From assembly GCA_964650485.1 (NCBI GenBank), contig CAZYTX010000019.1, positions 1 to 63,120 of the forward strand: a stretch of DNA of 63,120 nucleotides. Reading direction: 5' to 3'. The translations under genes were made by a program, and so were the position numbers. The notes under the pieces are model-generated. The model worked only from the letters and a program-made list of their open reading frames with translations, was not told where the DNA came from and did no database searches. The first letter of the stretch is position 1; the number at the start of each line of letters is the position of its first letter. Below are positions 32,517 through 42,759 of the stretch, in pieces. The stretch comes from CAZYTX01 sp964650485. Its GTDB lineage: Bacteria > RBG-13-61-14 > DATKZS01.

Positions 32517-34016
32517 ATGCGAAAAAACTATCCGGACCCCTTTGGCGGCAGTCTCATGGGAGGCAATTACAAGCCCCTGAACCAGGACCAGGTTGGAAGG
32601 ATTCACCAGACCTCGCTGCGGGTGCTTGAAGAAGTGGGCGTGGTCGTGGAGCTTGACGAGGCCAGGGACCTCTTAAAGTCAGCAGGCGCTGAAGAGGGAG
32701 AGGACGGCAGGGTTAAAATAAGTCCTGAAATGGTGGAACAGGCCCTGCAGCAGGCCCCGTCCCGCCTGGACCTCTTTGGCAGGGAGGACCGGCACCGCAT
32801 GATCATGGAGGGTACCAGGACATACTTCGGCACAGGCGGCGCGGCCATCAACGTGATAGATATAGACACCTACAAGCCAAGGACCAGCAGGCTCATGGAC
32901 ATAGTGTACTTCGCCCGGCTGGTGAACGACCTTAATAACATAGACTTCTTTGTAAGACCCTGCGCTGCCAGGGACGTGCCCGCGGAAATAATGGCCGAGA
33001 ACGAGTTCTACGCGTCCCTTGCCAACACGGACAAGCACGTGATGGGCGCGGTGTACAACGTGGAGAGCGCCGGCAGGGTGTTCAGGATGGGCGAGATCAT
33101 GGCGGGGTCCGAGCAAGCGATGCTTGATCGTCCCTTCTTCTCCGTGATCGTGGGCTGGTGCAGGAGCCCGCTGGTGTTCGACAGGGAAGGGACGCGCACC
33201 CTGCTCTACGTGGTGAGGAAGGGCATGCCAGTGGCCATGAGCTCCGCGCCCATGGCCGGGGAGAACTCCCCCATCACCCTGGCCGGGACCTTGGTTCAGC
33301 TCCACGCGGAGGAGCTCTCCGGGGTGGTGCTGGCGCAGGTTGCAAACCCGGGCGCGCCCGTGATGTACGGCGGCATCCCCTCCATGGCAGACATGCGGCA
33401 GCTCCGCTACATCGGCGGGGGCGTCGAGTTCGGGCTCATGAACGCGGCCATCGCCCAGCTCTCCCACTATATAAACCTTCCAAACTACAACTCCGCGGGC
33501 GTGACCGAGGCAAAGATCCCCGACATCCAGGCGGTTTACGAGAAGTGCTTCGCCGTACTCCAGTGCGCGCTCTCCGGGTCCAACTGCATACACCACGCCG
33601 CGGGCATGCTCGAGTCGCTGCTGACCATAAGCCTTGAGGAGCTCATCGTTGACAACGAGATCATCGGCATGGCCAAGCGGGCGGTGCGGGGCATCGAGGT
33701 GGACGAGGACAGGCTGGCGTTCAAGACCATAAAGCACGCCAGCAAGGCCGGCAGCTACCTCACATCCGACCATACCCTGCGCTATCTTAGAAACGAGTAC
33801 TTCGAGCCCATGCTCGCGGACAGGAAGGACCGGGAGACCTGGGAGAAGCTCGGCATGTACGGGGCCCGGGAGAACGCCCACGCCAAGGCCGCACAGATGC
33901 TGGAGGTCTCCGCTAAAGCCGGCATAGAGCGCATACCTCCTGACATGGACAGGCACATACGAGAAGAGTTCAACATCCTGGTCCCCGAGGCGGAAGAGCA
34001 GAACAAGGGGCCTTGA
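32517..34016 (+). CDS. Trimethylamine methyltransferase family (MttB-like) protein, non-pyrrolysine
   Basis: This 499-residue TIM-barrel protein of the MttB superfamily carries recognisable blocks such as GTGGAAINVIDIDT, SPLVFDREGTRTLL, AGENSPITLAGTLVQ and GSNCIHHAAGMLE. The reading frame has no in-frame TAG, so it is a non-pyrrolysine MttB homologue such as those demethylating glycine betaine or other quaternary amines onto a corrinoid protein. No corrinoid protein, reactivase or MtgA homologue is adjacent, so the substrate and partner cannot be inferred from context. Confidence 0.87.
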   Translation: MRKNYPDPFGGSLMGGNYKPLNQDQVGRIHQTSLRVLEEVGVVVELDEARDLLKSAGAEEGEDGRVKISPEMVEQALQQAPSRLDLFGREDRHRMIMEGTRTYFGTGGAAINVIDIDTYKPRTSRLMDIVYFARLVNDLNNIDFFVRPCAARDVPAEIMAENEFYASLANTDKHVMGAVYNVESAGRVFRMGEIMAGSEQAMLDRPFFSVIVGWCRSPLVFDREGTRTLLYVVRKGMPVAMSSAPMAGENSPITLAGTLVQLHAEELSGVVLAQVANPGAPVMYGGIPSMADMRQLRYIGGGVEFGLMNAAIAQLSHYINLPNYNSAGVTEAKIPDIQAVYEKCFAVLQCALSGSNCIHHAAGMLESLLTISLEELIVDNEIIGMAKRAVRGIEVDEDRLAFKTIKHASKAGSYLTSDHTLRYLRNEYFEPMLADRKDRETWEKLGMYGARENAHAKAAQMLEVSAKAGIERIPPDMDRHIREEFNILVPEAEEQNKGP

Positions 34017-34078
34017 CCAGAGCGCAACAAGAGATTATACGGACACTGGCGCCGGCCAAGCGTGGGGGATTTGGCTTT

Positions 34079-35350
34079 TCAGAAGGACGCGTATGCGTGG
34101 TAGCCGGCGCCTATTGCGTTCACGCCGAGGTAGGTGAACACCACCGATGCAAATCCTATGATGGCGATAACCGCGGTGCGCCTTGCCGGCCAGTCCAGAG
34201 ACACCTTGGCGTGCAGGTAGGCCGTATAGATGATCCACGTGATAAGGGATGCCGTCTCCTTGGGGTCCCACTGCCAGTACTGGCCGAAGGCATACTTGGC
34301 CCACACCGCGCCTGTGACTATGACCATGGTCATGAGGGGGAAGGCGATGGTTATAATCACGTAGGTCATGTTGTCGAGCTTTTCGGCCTCGGGAAGCAGG
34401 TCCCGCACCCTTTCCAGCCTGAGGTCGAGGAGGACCGCTGCCGCGCCGGTGAAGATGACCAGCCCCAGGATCACTATCTTGAAGGGGTTGCCGAAAAGGG
34501 CGAGCCCCGGGTCCATGACAGCGGCCCGCACCAGGAAGCCGAGCCCGGCCGCGCTGAACACAACTCCCAGCAGCGTCACAAAAGGCCCGTAAGGGACACC
34601 CAGGATGCCGCCCCTTTGTCCGTCCTCCTCACGGGTGAAAGCGTAAATGGCCGCGGCTATCACAAAGTAGATCATCGCTATCAGAAGCAGCTTGCCCGGC
34701 ACACCGAGGGCCGCCGCCTGGCCGGTGACCTCTCCCTCGGGGGTCACCCTGTTCAGGGTGAAGGCCCGGTGCACCAGGATGTTAAAGCGGTCCGAGATAA
34801 GCAGCATGAAGGCCATGAAAAGATTCGCCGAGAAACCGACCCAACGCCTATGCACACGGTCCTTTACAAGGAACATCAGCGCTGTGCCGAACGCGGCCAC
34901 AAAGGCCGCGTAGGCTATGGCCGCTATGGCCACGTGGGCATGCAGCCAGTATGACTGGAGCGCCGGGACCAGCTCCTGCACCTCCTTGCTGCTCGATGGA
35001 TTAAGCACCGCGGCCCCCATTGCGCCCAGGGCCACTGGAAGGATGAAGGCGCCGCCCGCCTTGAACCTGTAGCGGTTCTCTATTACAAGGTAAAACACGC
35101 CGATGCCCCAGGAGAAGAACAGGAGCGACTCGTAAAGGTTCGTGAAGGGAGGATGGGTGAGCCCGCCCTCGATCCAGCGGAAGGCCAGTCCCAGTGTCTG
35201 GAAAGCAACGGCCATGACCGTCAGGGCCGTGGCCAGGCGGCCCACCAGCGCGGGGCGTCTTATAAGATAGGCAAGATAAAGCAAGGTGGCGACAAGATAA
35301 AAGGCCACCGAAGCCTTGAATGCAAATTCACTGGCGAGAAAGAAATCCAT
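34079..35350 (-). CDS. ccsB: Cytochrome c assembly protein CcsB/ResC type
   Basis: This 423-residue integral membrane protein of cytochrome c maturation system II has about ten helices. The heme-handling WWD-type segment is YAFGQYWQWDPKETASLITW near residue 355, flanked by His residues in helices (WLHAHVAIAAIAYAAF). It should work with a ResB/CcsA partner that is not in this window. Convergent with the MttB gene and downstream, on its strand, of the exbBD-like pair. Confidence 0.9.
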   Translation of the reverse strand: MDFFLASEFAFKASVAFYLVATLLYLAYLIRRPALVGRLATALTVMAVAFQTLGLAFRWIEGGLTHPPFTNLYESLLFFSWGIGVFYLVIENRYRFKAGGAFILPVALGAMGAAVLNPSSSKEVQELVPALQSYWLHAHVAIAAIAYAAFVAAFGTALMFLVKDRVHRRWVGFSANLFMAFMLLISDRFNILVHRAFTLNRVTPEGEVTGQAAALGVPGKLLLIAMIYFVIAAAIYAFTREEDGQRGGILGVPYGPFVTLLGVVFSAAGLGFLVRAAVMDPGLALFGNPFKIVILGLVIFTGAAAVLLDLRLERVRDLLPEAEKLDNMTYVIITIAFPLMTMVIVTGAVWAKYAFGQYWQWDPKETASLITWIIYTAYLHAKVSLDWPARRTAVIAIIGFASVVFTYLGVNAIGAGYHAYASF

Positions 35351-35452
35351 GAGACACTAACATAAAGGATAAAACCAATGCGGGCAAGCACGGTTAATGA
35401 CGGTTAATGGAAGGGCGTACAACGAGGTGGGAAATTATCATTGAGTGTCTCA
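35350..35452. repeat. Inverted repeat and 10-base tandem repeat upstream of ccsB
   Basis: TGAGACACT at 35350-35358, which overlaps the ccsB start codon, is the reverse complement of 35444-35452. ACGGTTAATG is tandemly repeated at 35390-35399 and 35400-35409. These lie in the gap between exbD and ccsB and could form a regulatory structure. Confidence 0.4.
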
Positions 35453-35471
35453 AACTGGAAAGTCCGACTGT

Positions 35472-35879
35472 CTATCGTGCGGGCGATTCAGTGGCTATTA
35501 TGAGCCTGTGGGCGCCAGCATTGTTGCACCGCTCCATGACCTGCACCGCGCGCTCGAGGTTAACCTTGCTGTCAGCCTTTATGAGCACGGGGGATTCCGG
35601 CCGGCTTGAGAGTGCCGTTTTAACCTGGCTTTCGAGCTCATCCAGCGAGACCATCACCCCGGAGAGCTTTATAAGCCCCCCCTCTTCCACCACCACCACT
35701 ACCTCCTCCTCGGCCGGGGCAGGCGGAGCGTCCGCCCGGGGGAGGTTTACGCTCAGTCCCTGGGGCTTTATGAAGAAGGCGGTGAGCAGAAAGAATATGA
35801 GCAGGAGGAACACTATGTCCACCAGCGGCGTGATGTTGAGCCCGGTCTCGGCCCTTCGTGTGCTACTGATCTCGATCAA
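35472..35879 (-). CDS. ExbD/TolR family biopolymer transport protein
   Basis: This 135-residue protein has a single N-terminal membrane helix containing the proton-path Asp in TPLVDIVFLLLIFFLLTAFF, and a periplasmic ExbD/TolR domain (LSVNLPRADAP ... VLIKADSKVNLERAVQVMERC). It pairs with the TolQ/ExbB homologue just upstream, overlapping by four bases (ATGA), to energise outer-membrane transport or cell-envelope constriction. No TonB or TolA lies next to it. Confidence 0.92.
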   Translation of the reverse strand: MIEISSTRRAETGLNITPLVDIVFLLLIFFLLTAFFIKPQGLSVNLPRADAPPAPAEEEVVVVVEEGGLIKLSGVMVSLDELESQVKTALSSRPESPVLIKADSKVNLERAVQVMERCNNAGAHRLIIATESPAR

Positions 35880-36607
35880 GACTTAATCCTTCCCGCGGAC
35901 AGGTTGCGGCCGGGCACGGTGTCCGGGTCTTCGCTTTCCGCTTGCGCGGGCGTTTTACCGGCTTCCTCGGCCGCCTCCACAAAGCTCACCGCCCGGTCCT
36001 GGATGAGGCCCGCTATGGTCGCCGCCCTGGCTGAGAGCCAGTTGTGAGCTATCACCGTTGGTATTGCCACGGCAAGTCCGAACAGTGTGGTGAGCAGGGC
36101 CTCCCATATGCCTCCTGCAAGCACGGAGGCGTCCACCTTGCCCTGCAAAGTCTCTATCTTCATGAAGGCCTTGACCATGCCCAGCACCGTGCCGGTAAGG
36201 CCCAGCAAGGGCGCCACGTTGCCTATGGTGGAAAGAACCGGGAGATGTCTCTCCAGGTGTCTCATCTCCTGCTGGCCGTAATGGGTGAGAAGCTTTTCCA
36301 TGGTGTTCCTGCTGGGGACTCCGGAGGTCTGGATCTTTTCAAGAACTGGAAGGAACACCCGGGCAAAGGGATGTGACTCCCCTTTTATGAAATCGAATGC
36401 ACCTTTGAAGTCGGCCCCTGAGAGCCTGTCAAGGAGAGTGGAAAACCATTCATCATCCTGGAGAGCCTTGTGATAGGTCCACCACCTCTCCAGGAAAACG
36501 GCCAGGGCCACAATGGAAAAAGCGAGCAGCGGCCAGGCCAGCACCCCGCCCTTGCCAAAGTACTCCCACGCCTTTGTAAGAAGTGCTCCTGCCTGCTCCA
36601 TCATCAA
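35876..36607 (-). CDS. MotA/TolQ/ExbB proton channel family protein
   Basis: This 243-residue membrane protein has three hydrophobic helices (near 20-37, 125-150 and 170-190) and the family signature LLGLTGTVLGMVKAF with the Thr-rich channel motif, plus the ALLTTLFGLAVAIP segment. It forms a proton channel with the adjacent ExbD homologue. The C-terminus is rich in Ala and Glu. Whether it is TolQ or ExbB cannot be decided without TonB or TolA context. Confidence 0.92.
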   Translation of the reverse strand: MMMEQAGALLTKAWEYFGKGGVLAWPLLAFSIVALAVFLERWWTYHKALQDDEWFSTLLDRLSGADFKGAFDFIKGESHPFARVFLPVLEKIQTSGVPSRNTMEKLLTHYGQQEMRHLERHLPVLSTIGNVAPLLGLTGTVLGMVKAFMKIETLQGKVDASVLAGGIWEALLTTLFGLAVAIPTVIAHNWLSARAATIAGLIQDRAVSFVEAAEEAGKTPAQAESEDPDTVPGRNLSAGRIKS

Positions 36608-36670
36608 GGGAGAAATTATAGCACTATCCCTGGATTCTTGCTATCAGCGGAAGGTTTTCCCGGCATCAGA

Positions 36671-37102
36671 CTACTCTGTTTGTACGTCTATGCTCCTTGG
36701 TTCCTTCTTCGTGGTTTTGGGGACCAGGATCTCCAGGACCCCGGCGTCCTGGTGCGCCTCGATCTTATTCATGTCCACCCCTTCGGGTAGCTGGAAGGTC
36801 CTCTCGAAGGGGCCGTAGAGCCTTTCAACGTGATGGTACTTCCTCCTCTGGTCCCTGCCGTGGTCCGGCCTCTGCCCGGCAACCACAAGCCGCGTCTGCC
36901 TGCATTCCAGCTTCACCTGGTCAAAGTCCACACCTGGCAGCTCCGCCTTTATGACGTATGCATTCTGGGTCTCGTAGATGTCCACCGCGGGAACCCATCC
37001 CCCCTGCCTGGCTTCCATAAGTCCGAAGTCCAGCGACTCTCCGAATATCTCCCTGTGGATAGAGAGCAGGTCCATGAAGGGGTCCCATCTTCTAAAGGGC
37101 AT
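36671..37102 (-). CDS. Small heat-shock protein Hsp20/alpha-crystallin
   Basis: This 143-residue protein has the alpha-crystallin domain (about 40-135): AVDIYETQNAYVIKAELPGVD, RPDHGRDQRRKYHHVERLYGPF and the final beta strand with QDAGVLEILVPK, the A-x-x-x-G-V-L/I-E-I/V motif. It holds unfolding proteins for DnaK. It lies 11 bases downstream of dnaK on the same strand and is surely co-transcribed. Confidence 0.95.
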   Translation of the reverse strand: MPFRRWDPFMDLLSIHREIFGESLDFGLMEARQGGWVPAVDIYETQNAYVIKAELPGVDFDQVKLECRQTRLVVAGQRPDHGRDQRRKYHHVERLYGPFERTFQLPEGVDMNKIEAHQDAGVLEILVPKTTKKEPRSIDVQTE

Positions 37103-37113
37103 GTGCCTTCACC

Positions 37114-39030
<1,917 letters not shown>

Positions 39031-39097
39031 TTCAACCTCCTGAAAAACCTGCCTGAAATAAAATAAGCTTAAAAATCAAGCGTCTTAATTCAACTAC

Positions 39098-39125
39098 ATC
39101 TTAATCATAAATCCAGTGTTGTCAA
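39098..39125 (-). promoter_or_regulatory. Candidate promoter of dnaK
   Basis: On the minus strand TTGACA (39120-39125) and TAAGAT (39098-39103) are spaced by 16 bases, about 68 bases before dnaK. No CIRCE element is visible near it. Confidence 0.4.
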
Positions 39126-39154
39126 CATTGAGCAAAGAGATAATCTTTGTATTT

Positions 39155-39478
39155 ATCCATAATCCACCGCCTAAAAAAAACCTCGTTAGTCCCGCCGCAA
39201 CGGGATTATAATGGTTTTAGTCAAAAAAACCATCACTAACTTATGGCACAGGGGATTCTCCCTTTCCAGTACGAAGAGGGAAAAGTTGACGAGGGCATGA
39301 CTTCTCACGCCGGGCTTTTCATCTACCTTGATCTTTTCAAGGCGGCGGCGCAGGTTGCTGAGGATGTGCGCCGCCCGGCAAGCAAAAAAACCGCTTTTTG
39401 AGGTGAGACCGTCTCCATCATGACCGCTATCCCCGCCCCTTTGAGCGCGCTGAGGGGATTAGGCGGTGGATTATGGAT
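39155..39478. mobile_element. Remnant insertion element or MITE with perfect terminal inverted repeats
   Basis: A 324-bp element is bounded by perfect 20-base inverted repeats (39155-39174 and 39459-39478; core TAATCCACCGCCTAA). It contains a truncated transposase start (39243-39401) and internal small foldbacks near 39185-39239. It is a non-autonomous relic lying between dnaK and the xre gene. Confidence 0.75.
39243..39401 (+). pseudogene. Truncated transposase N-terminus (IS1380-like)
   Basis: The 52-residue frame starts MAQGILPFQYEEGKVDEGMT and continues HAGLFIYLDLFKAAAQV before a stop. The opening resembles the N-terminus of DDE transposases of the IS1380 kind (a G-I-L-P-F-x-Y/F-E-E-E-K start, then TALAGL-type text), from memory. 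The catalytic domain is absent, so the element cannot move by itself. Only about one eighth of a full transposase remains. Confidence 0.6.
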
Positions 39479-39611
39479 GAATTATTTTCCTTGACATGGG
39501 AGAGTCCAAGGGTTAAAATACGGGCTGGGATAAAAAAGGGGAGAGGGTCCGCGCTTTCATCGAGTTTTTTGTTCTTTTTGCCTTGCACGCGGTTGTTTTC
39601 AATGTTCAGTC

Positions 39612-39617
39612 TATAAT
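39612..39617 (+). promoter_or_regulatory. -10 box of the XRE gene
   Basis: A perfect TATAAT lies 31 bases before the ATG at 39649. No good -35 box is found at normal spacing, which fits an activator-dependent or weak promoter. Confidence 0.35.
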
Positions 39618-39648
39618 TGTATCGTATTAAAAAGGAGAAGGTATAGTC

Positions 39649-40050
39649 ATGAAGAAACTATCTGAAAGGATCAAGTCCCTTCGTATGCCGGGCGAGACGC
39701 AGTCGGCATTCGCCCAGAGGCTCGGCACCACCCAGGCGTCCATCAGCCGGTACCTGAACGGGAGACAGCCGGACAGGGAAACACTTATCAAGATAGCGCG
39801 CAGGACCGGCGTTAACCTCGACTGGCTCCTTACCGGCAACCAGCCCGGTCCTCAAGAGGCCCCTCCCAAAGGGAAAAGCGACGCGACGCTGGTGCAGGCG
39901 GCGCTGGCTTACCTTTCGGACCTTAGCGACATGTCCGCCCGGGAGAAGAACCGCATGAACGAAATGATCCGGGACATTATACAAAGCAAGCAGACCAGGA
40001 AAGAGCTCATCTCCGCGTGGGAGGGCAAGTTCAGAAAGAGGAGAAAGTAA
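39649..40050 (+). CDS. XRE-family HTH transcriptional regulator
   Basis: This 133-residue protein has an N-terminal helix-turn-helix of the XRE/Cro kind: GETQSAFAQRLGTTQASISRYLNGRQPDRETLIKIAR (residues 19-55), followed by an unstructured linker and a helical C-terminus. It opens a gene line xre-ykgJ-dnaJ-grpE and may regulate it, although dnaJ has its own promoter. An AAGGAG site precedes the start. Confidence 0.88.
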   Translation: MKKLSERIKSLRMPGETQSAFAQRLGTTQASISRYLNGRQPDRETLIKIARRTGVNLDWLLTGNQPGPQEAPPKGKSDATLVQAALAYLSDLSDMSAREKNRMNEMIRDIIQSKQTRKELISAWEGKFRKRRK

Positions 40051-40063
40051 AAGAGCAGAGGTC

Positions 40064-40579
40064 ATGATAAAGCTTGTCAGGGGAATCCTGGAAGCTGCCG
40101 GCAATATAACCCCCGAAATAAAGAGCCGATTCAAAGACGAGGGCCTTTGCAAAAGGTGCGGCAGGTGCTGCTACGCCGGCATCAGGATCAAAGGCCGGAT
40201 GATACTTTTGCCCGGGCTGCCATGCAAGTACCTGGGCTTCCACCCGGGCGGCAAAGCATTCTGCACGGTCTACCAGATAAGGGATGTCACCGGCTGGTGC
40301 AACAAGGTCTCGGCAGGGTCCGTGCGCAAGGAGCTGTTTCCCCCCGACTGCCCCTATGTAGAGGGAATCCCTGATTACCGAGGCAAGATAGTGCTCTCCG
40401 ATTCCGAGTTCGAACAGATAAAACCCATCCTCTGCAACATATTTAAAGGGTTCCAGCGACCCGATTACCTGCGTCCGGGTGACTGGAGCAGGTTCATACA
40501 CCACACACTCGGTCTCCCTATGTATTGTTCAATAAAAACAATATGTTTTCCCGGCCGAGCCCATCGCGTGCATTCTTGA
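40064..40579 (+). CDS. YkgJ family cysteine cluster protein
   Basis: This 171-residue protein has the YkgJ/UPF0153 pattern of spaced cysteines: CKRCGRCCYAG at residues 27-35, CKYLGFHPGGKAFCTVY near 55-68, GWCN near 77 and PPDCPYV near 91. The cluster probably binds zinc or an Fe-S cluster; the biological function is unknown. It starts 13 bases after the xre stop and thus shares its transcript. The C-terminal 40 residues are not typical and may be less conserved. Confidence 0.85.
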   Translation: MIKLVRGILEAAGNITPEIKSRFKDEGLCKRCGRCCYAGIRIKGRMILLPGLPCKYLGFHPGGKAFCTVYQIRDVTGWCNKVSAGSVRKELFPPDCPYVEGIPDYRGKIVLSDSEFEQIKPILCNIFKGFQRPDYLRPGDWSRFIHHTLGLPMYCSIKTICFPGRAHRVHS

Positions 40580-40602
40580 CTTAGCATGGTAAGTGCTTAT
40601 AA
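40575..40602 (+). promoter_or_regulatory. Promoter of dnaJ-grpE
   Basis: TTGACT at 40575-40580 and a perfect TATAAT at 40597-40602 with a 16-base spacer lie 43 bases before dnaJ. The -35 box overlaps the ykgJ stop codon. It looks like a housekeeping promoter. Confidence 0.6.
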
Positions 40603-40645
40603 TTTCTATTGAACATTTAAAGGATAGCCAGGAGTAGAGATAAAA

Positions 40646-41668
40646 ATGCCCAAAAAGGATTTCTACGAGGTCCTGGGGGTGTCGAAAAACGCCTCGGCCG
40701 AGGAGATAAAAAAGGCCTATAAAAAGCTTGCACAGAAGTATCATCCTGACAGAAACCCCGGTGACAAACAGGCCGAGGATAAGTTCAAGGACATTTCCGA
40801 GGCCTACCATACACTCTCCGACCCGGACAAAAGAAAAGAGTACGATATGTTCGGCCAGGCAGGGGCCGCGGGGGCACCCCACGCCGGAGCACCCGGCAGG
40901 GGCTACGAAGGATGGACCAGCGGCCCGGGAGGGTCACGTGTTTACACGTGGAGCAGCGGGGCGGGCCGGCCGGATATAAACATCGAGGACATCTTTGGAG
41001 GAGGAGGCCGCGGCGGGGGCGGCTTTGGCGACCTGTTCAGCGAGCTTTTCGGGGGCGCCAGGCGAGGCCGGCGGACAGCCGATTTCAGCGCCGGCCCTGA
41101 AGCCGGTTTCGATTTCGGGGCCCAGGCCGGCAGAGACGTGGAGTCCGAGATCACTGTAAGCTTTGATGAAGCCATGAAGGGCGGGCCGCGCAAGGTTTCC
41201 CTGCAAAGAAACGGCAAGATGGACACCTTCACAGTGAACGTCCCTCCGGGCGTGAATGACGGGGGCAGGCTGCGGGTCCCCGGGAAAGGCGAGCCAGGGC
41301 CCGGCGGAGGCAGGGGAGACCTGTACATAAAGGTGAGGGTGGCTCCCCACCCCTTCTTTAAAAAGGACGGGCCCAACCTGCACCTGGACCTTCCGGTCAC
41401 GGTGAGCGAGGCCGCCCTGGGCGCTACCGTGGAGGTCCCCACCCTGAACGGGAACGCAAAGCTCAAGGTCCCGGCCGGAACCCAGAGCGGGTCGGTGCTG
41501 CGGATGAGAGGAAAGGGTGCGCCCTCGCCCAAAGGAGGGGGCAAGGGAGACCTGTACGTGCACGTGCAGGTCGAGGTCCCCCAAAAAATAGACAAGGACT
41601 TAAAGAAGCTGCTCGAAGAGCTGAAAAACTACGAGCATGACCCCAGAACGGACAAGTTCGAGAAATAA
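40646..41668 (+). CDS. DnaJ-type chaperone, CbpA-like (no zinc finger)
   Basis: This 340-residue J-domain protein has KDFYEVLGVSKNASAEEIKKAYKKLAQKYHPD with the HPD triad at residues 33-35, then a G/F-rich linker (70-130) and the C-terminal substrate domains (about 165-330). The CxxCxGxG zinc region of DnaJ type I is missing, so it is a type II/CbpA-like protein. It should stimulate DnaK (on the opposite strand), and is followed by grpE. Confidence 0.92.
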   Translation: MPKKDFYEVLGVSKNASAEEIKKAYKKLAQKYHPDRNPGDKQAEDKFKDISEAYHTLSDPDKRKEYDMFGQAGAAGAPHAGAPGRGYEGWTSGPGGSRVYTWSSGAGRPDINIEDIFGGGGRGGGGFGDLFSELFGGARRGRRTADFSAGPEAGFDFGAQAGRDVESEITVSFDEAMKGGPRKVSLQRNGKMDTFTVNVPPGVNDGGRLRVPGKGEPGPGGGRGDLYIKVRVAPHPFFKKDGPNLHLDLPVTVSEAALGATVEVPTLNGNAKLKVPAGTQSGSVLRMRGKGAPSPKGGGKGDLYVHVQVEVPQKIDKDLKKLLEELKNYEHDPRTDKFEK

Positions 41669-41689
41669 AGCAATGTCAGGAGCTATTGT

Positions 41690-42295
41690 ATGAGGATACC
41701 AGTTAACGTCGTAAAGACCGGAAATGAAGAAGAAGTGCCTGAAGGAGGGCATTCCGCGATGGATGACAGGGACCGGCAAGAAGAGGAAGAAAATACCAAA
41801 GCCGGAGACCGGGACCGGAGCAGCGACAACTCGGGGGCCGGATATATGAAGGACGACCTCTCATGCGAGGAGACGGTCAAGGATTACAAGGACATGTACG
41901 TTCGGCTCCTGGCCGATTTCGAGAACTACAAGAGGCAGACCCGGGCGGAAAGGGAGAGGATCAGCAGCATAGGCAAGGAAGCGGTGATGGACGACCTCTT
42001 CCCGGTGATCGAGCACATGGAGCGGGCCATAAGCGCCTCCAGGGAAAGCGGAGACCAGGGCGCACTGCTAAAGGGCCTGGAGATGGTGCACCGCGAGCTC
42101 TTGAACGTGCTCGAAAAGCACGGGGTGGAGAGGGTGCCCGCGGTGGGGGAGCAGTTCGATCCCGCGGTCCACGAGGCGGTCTCGGCCATTCCACATCCGG
42201 AGGCCTCCGAGGGCACGGTGATCGAGGAGGTCCGGGCAGGCTTCAAGAAGGGGGACAAGCTGCTCAGGCCCGCGGCCGTGGTGGTGGCGAGGTAG
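41690..42295 (+). CDS. grpE: Nucleotide exchange factor GrpE
   Basis: This 201-residue protein has an acidic N-terminal tail, the long helix DMYVRLLADFENYKRQT and the C-terminal beta domain with EVRAGFKKGDKLLRPAAVVVAR. It exchanges ADP for ATP on DnaK. It follows dnaJ by 21 bases. The N-terminal 60 residues are variable and the start may lie further inside, but the stated ATG has an upstream AGGAG. Confidence 0.93.
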   Translation: MRIPVNVVKTGNEEEVPEGGHSAMDDRDRQEEEENTKAGDRDRSSDNSGAGYMKDDLSCEETVKDYKDMYVRLLADFENYKRQTRAERERISSIGKEAVMDDLFPVIEHMERAISASRESGDQGALLKGLEMVHRELLNVLEKHGVERVPAVGEQFDPAVHEAVSAIPHPEASEGTVIEEVRAGFKKGDKLLRPAAVVVAR

Positions 42296-42404
42296 TAATA
42301 TTCATTCAACGGCGCCGGCTGAGCCAGGCTAGCTGCCCTGATGGTGGCTGGCATTTCTATTTTTGATCTGCCATAGTATGATGTCCTTCCAAGAGGCTTG
42401 ATAC

Positions 42405-42759
42405 ATGGAAAACATGGCGGTTAATAAGGAAATCCGGGAGCCGGCGTCACGGATCTCCCGGGCCTTTTCCCCGGAAAGGATAATCCCATTCGGGTCTCAT
42501 GCTCAAGGGACGCCCTCTAAAGATTCGGACGTTGACCTCCTGGTGATACTTGATTTTGAAGGAAAAGCCGAGGCCAAGGCAGTCGAGATCCGGCTCGATG
42601 TCCGCCCCCCCTTTTCCCGTGGACCTGATCGTCCGCACCCCGGAGAAGGTGCGCGAGAGACTGGCCATGGGAGATGATTTCATGCGAGATATCATAACCA
42701 AAGGAGTAGTGCTCTATGAAGCCGATGACGGCCGAGTGGACGAGCAAGGCCGAGGGTGA
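42405..42759 (+). pseudogene. Nucleotidyltransferase (MNT) gene with a frameshift
   Basis: The N-terminal part (to about 42605) has the minimal nucleotidyltransferase motif FGSHAQGTPSKDSDVDLLVI. Homology continues in another frame (FPVDLIVRTPEKVRERLAMG) to 42759. The two frames join if one base is removed in the homopolymer CCCCCCCTTTT near 42607-42617, giving about 117 residues. The 355-base span is one base over a multiple of three. It is either decayed or a sequencing error. It would pair with the HEPN fragment that starts at 42716, an MNT/HEPN toxin-antitoxin couple. Confidence 0.7.

Noticed and set aside
32679..33956. A 425-codon minus-strand open frame opposite the MttB-like gene
   Set aside because: It has His-, Val- and Gly-rich nonsense composition typical of antisense frames and no domain; the plus-strand frame is a clear MttB homologue.
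32517..34016. Pyrrolysine-containing MttB
   Set aside because: The frame runs through without an in-frame TAG and its length is already full, so it is the non-pyrrolysine kind.
39031..39155. A CIRCE operator upstream of dnaK
   Set aside because: No TTAGCACTC-N9-GAGTGCTAA-like inverted repeat is present; only a sigma-70-like promoter is visible.
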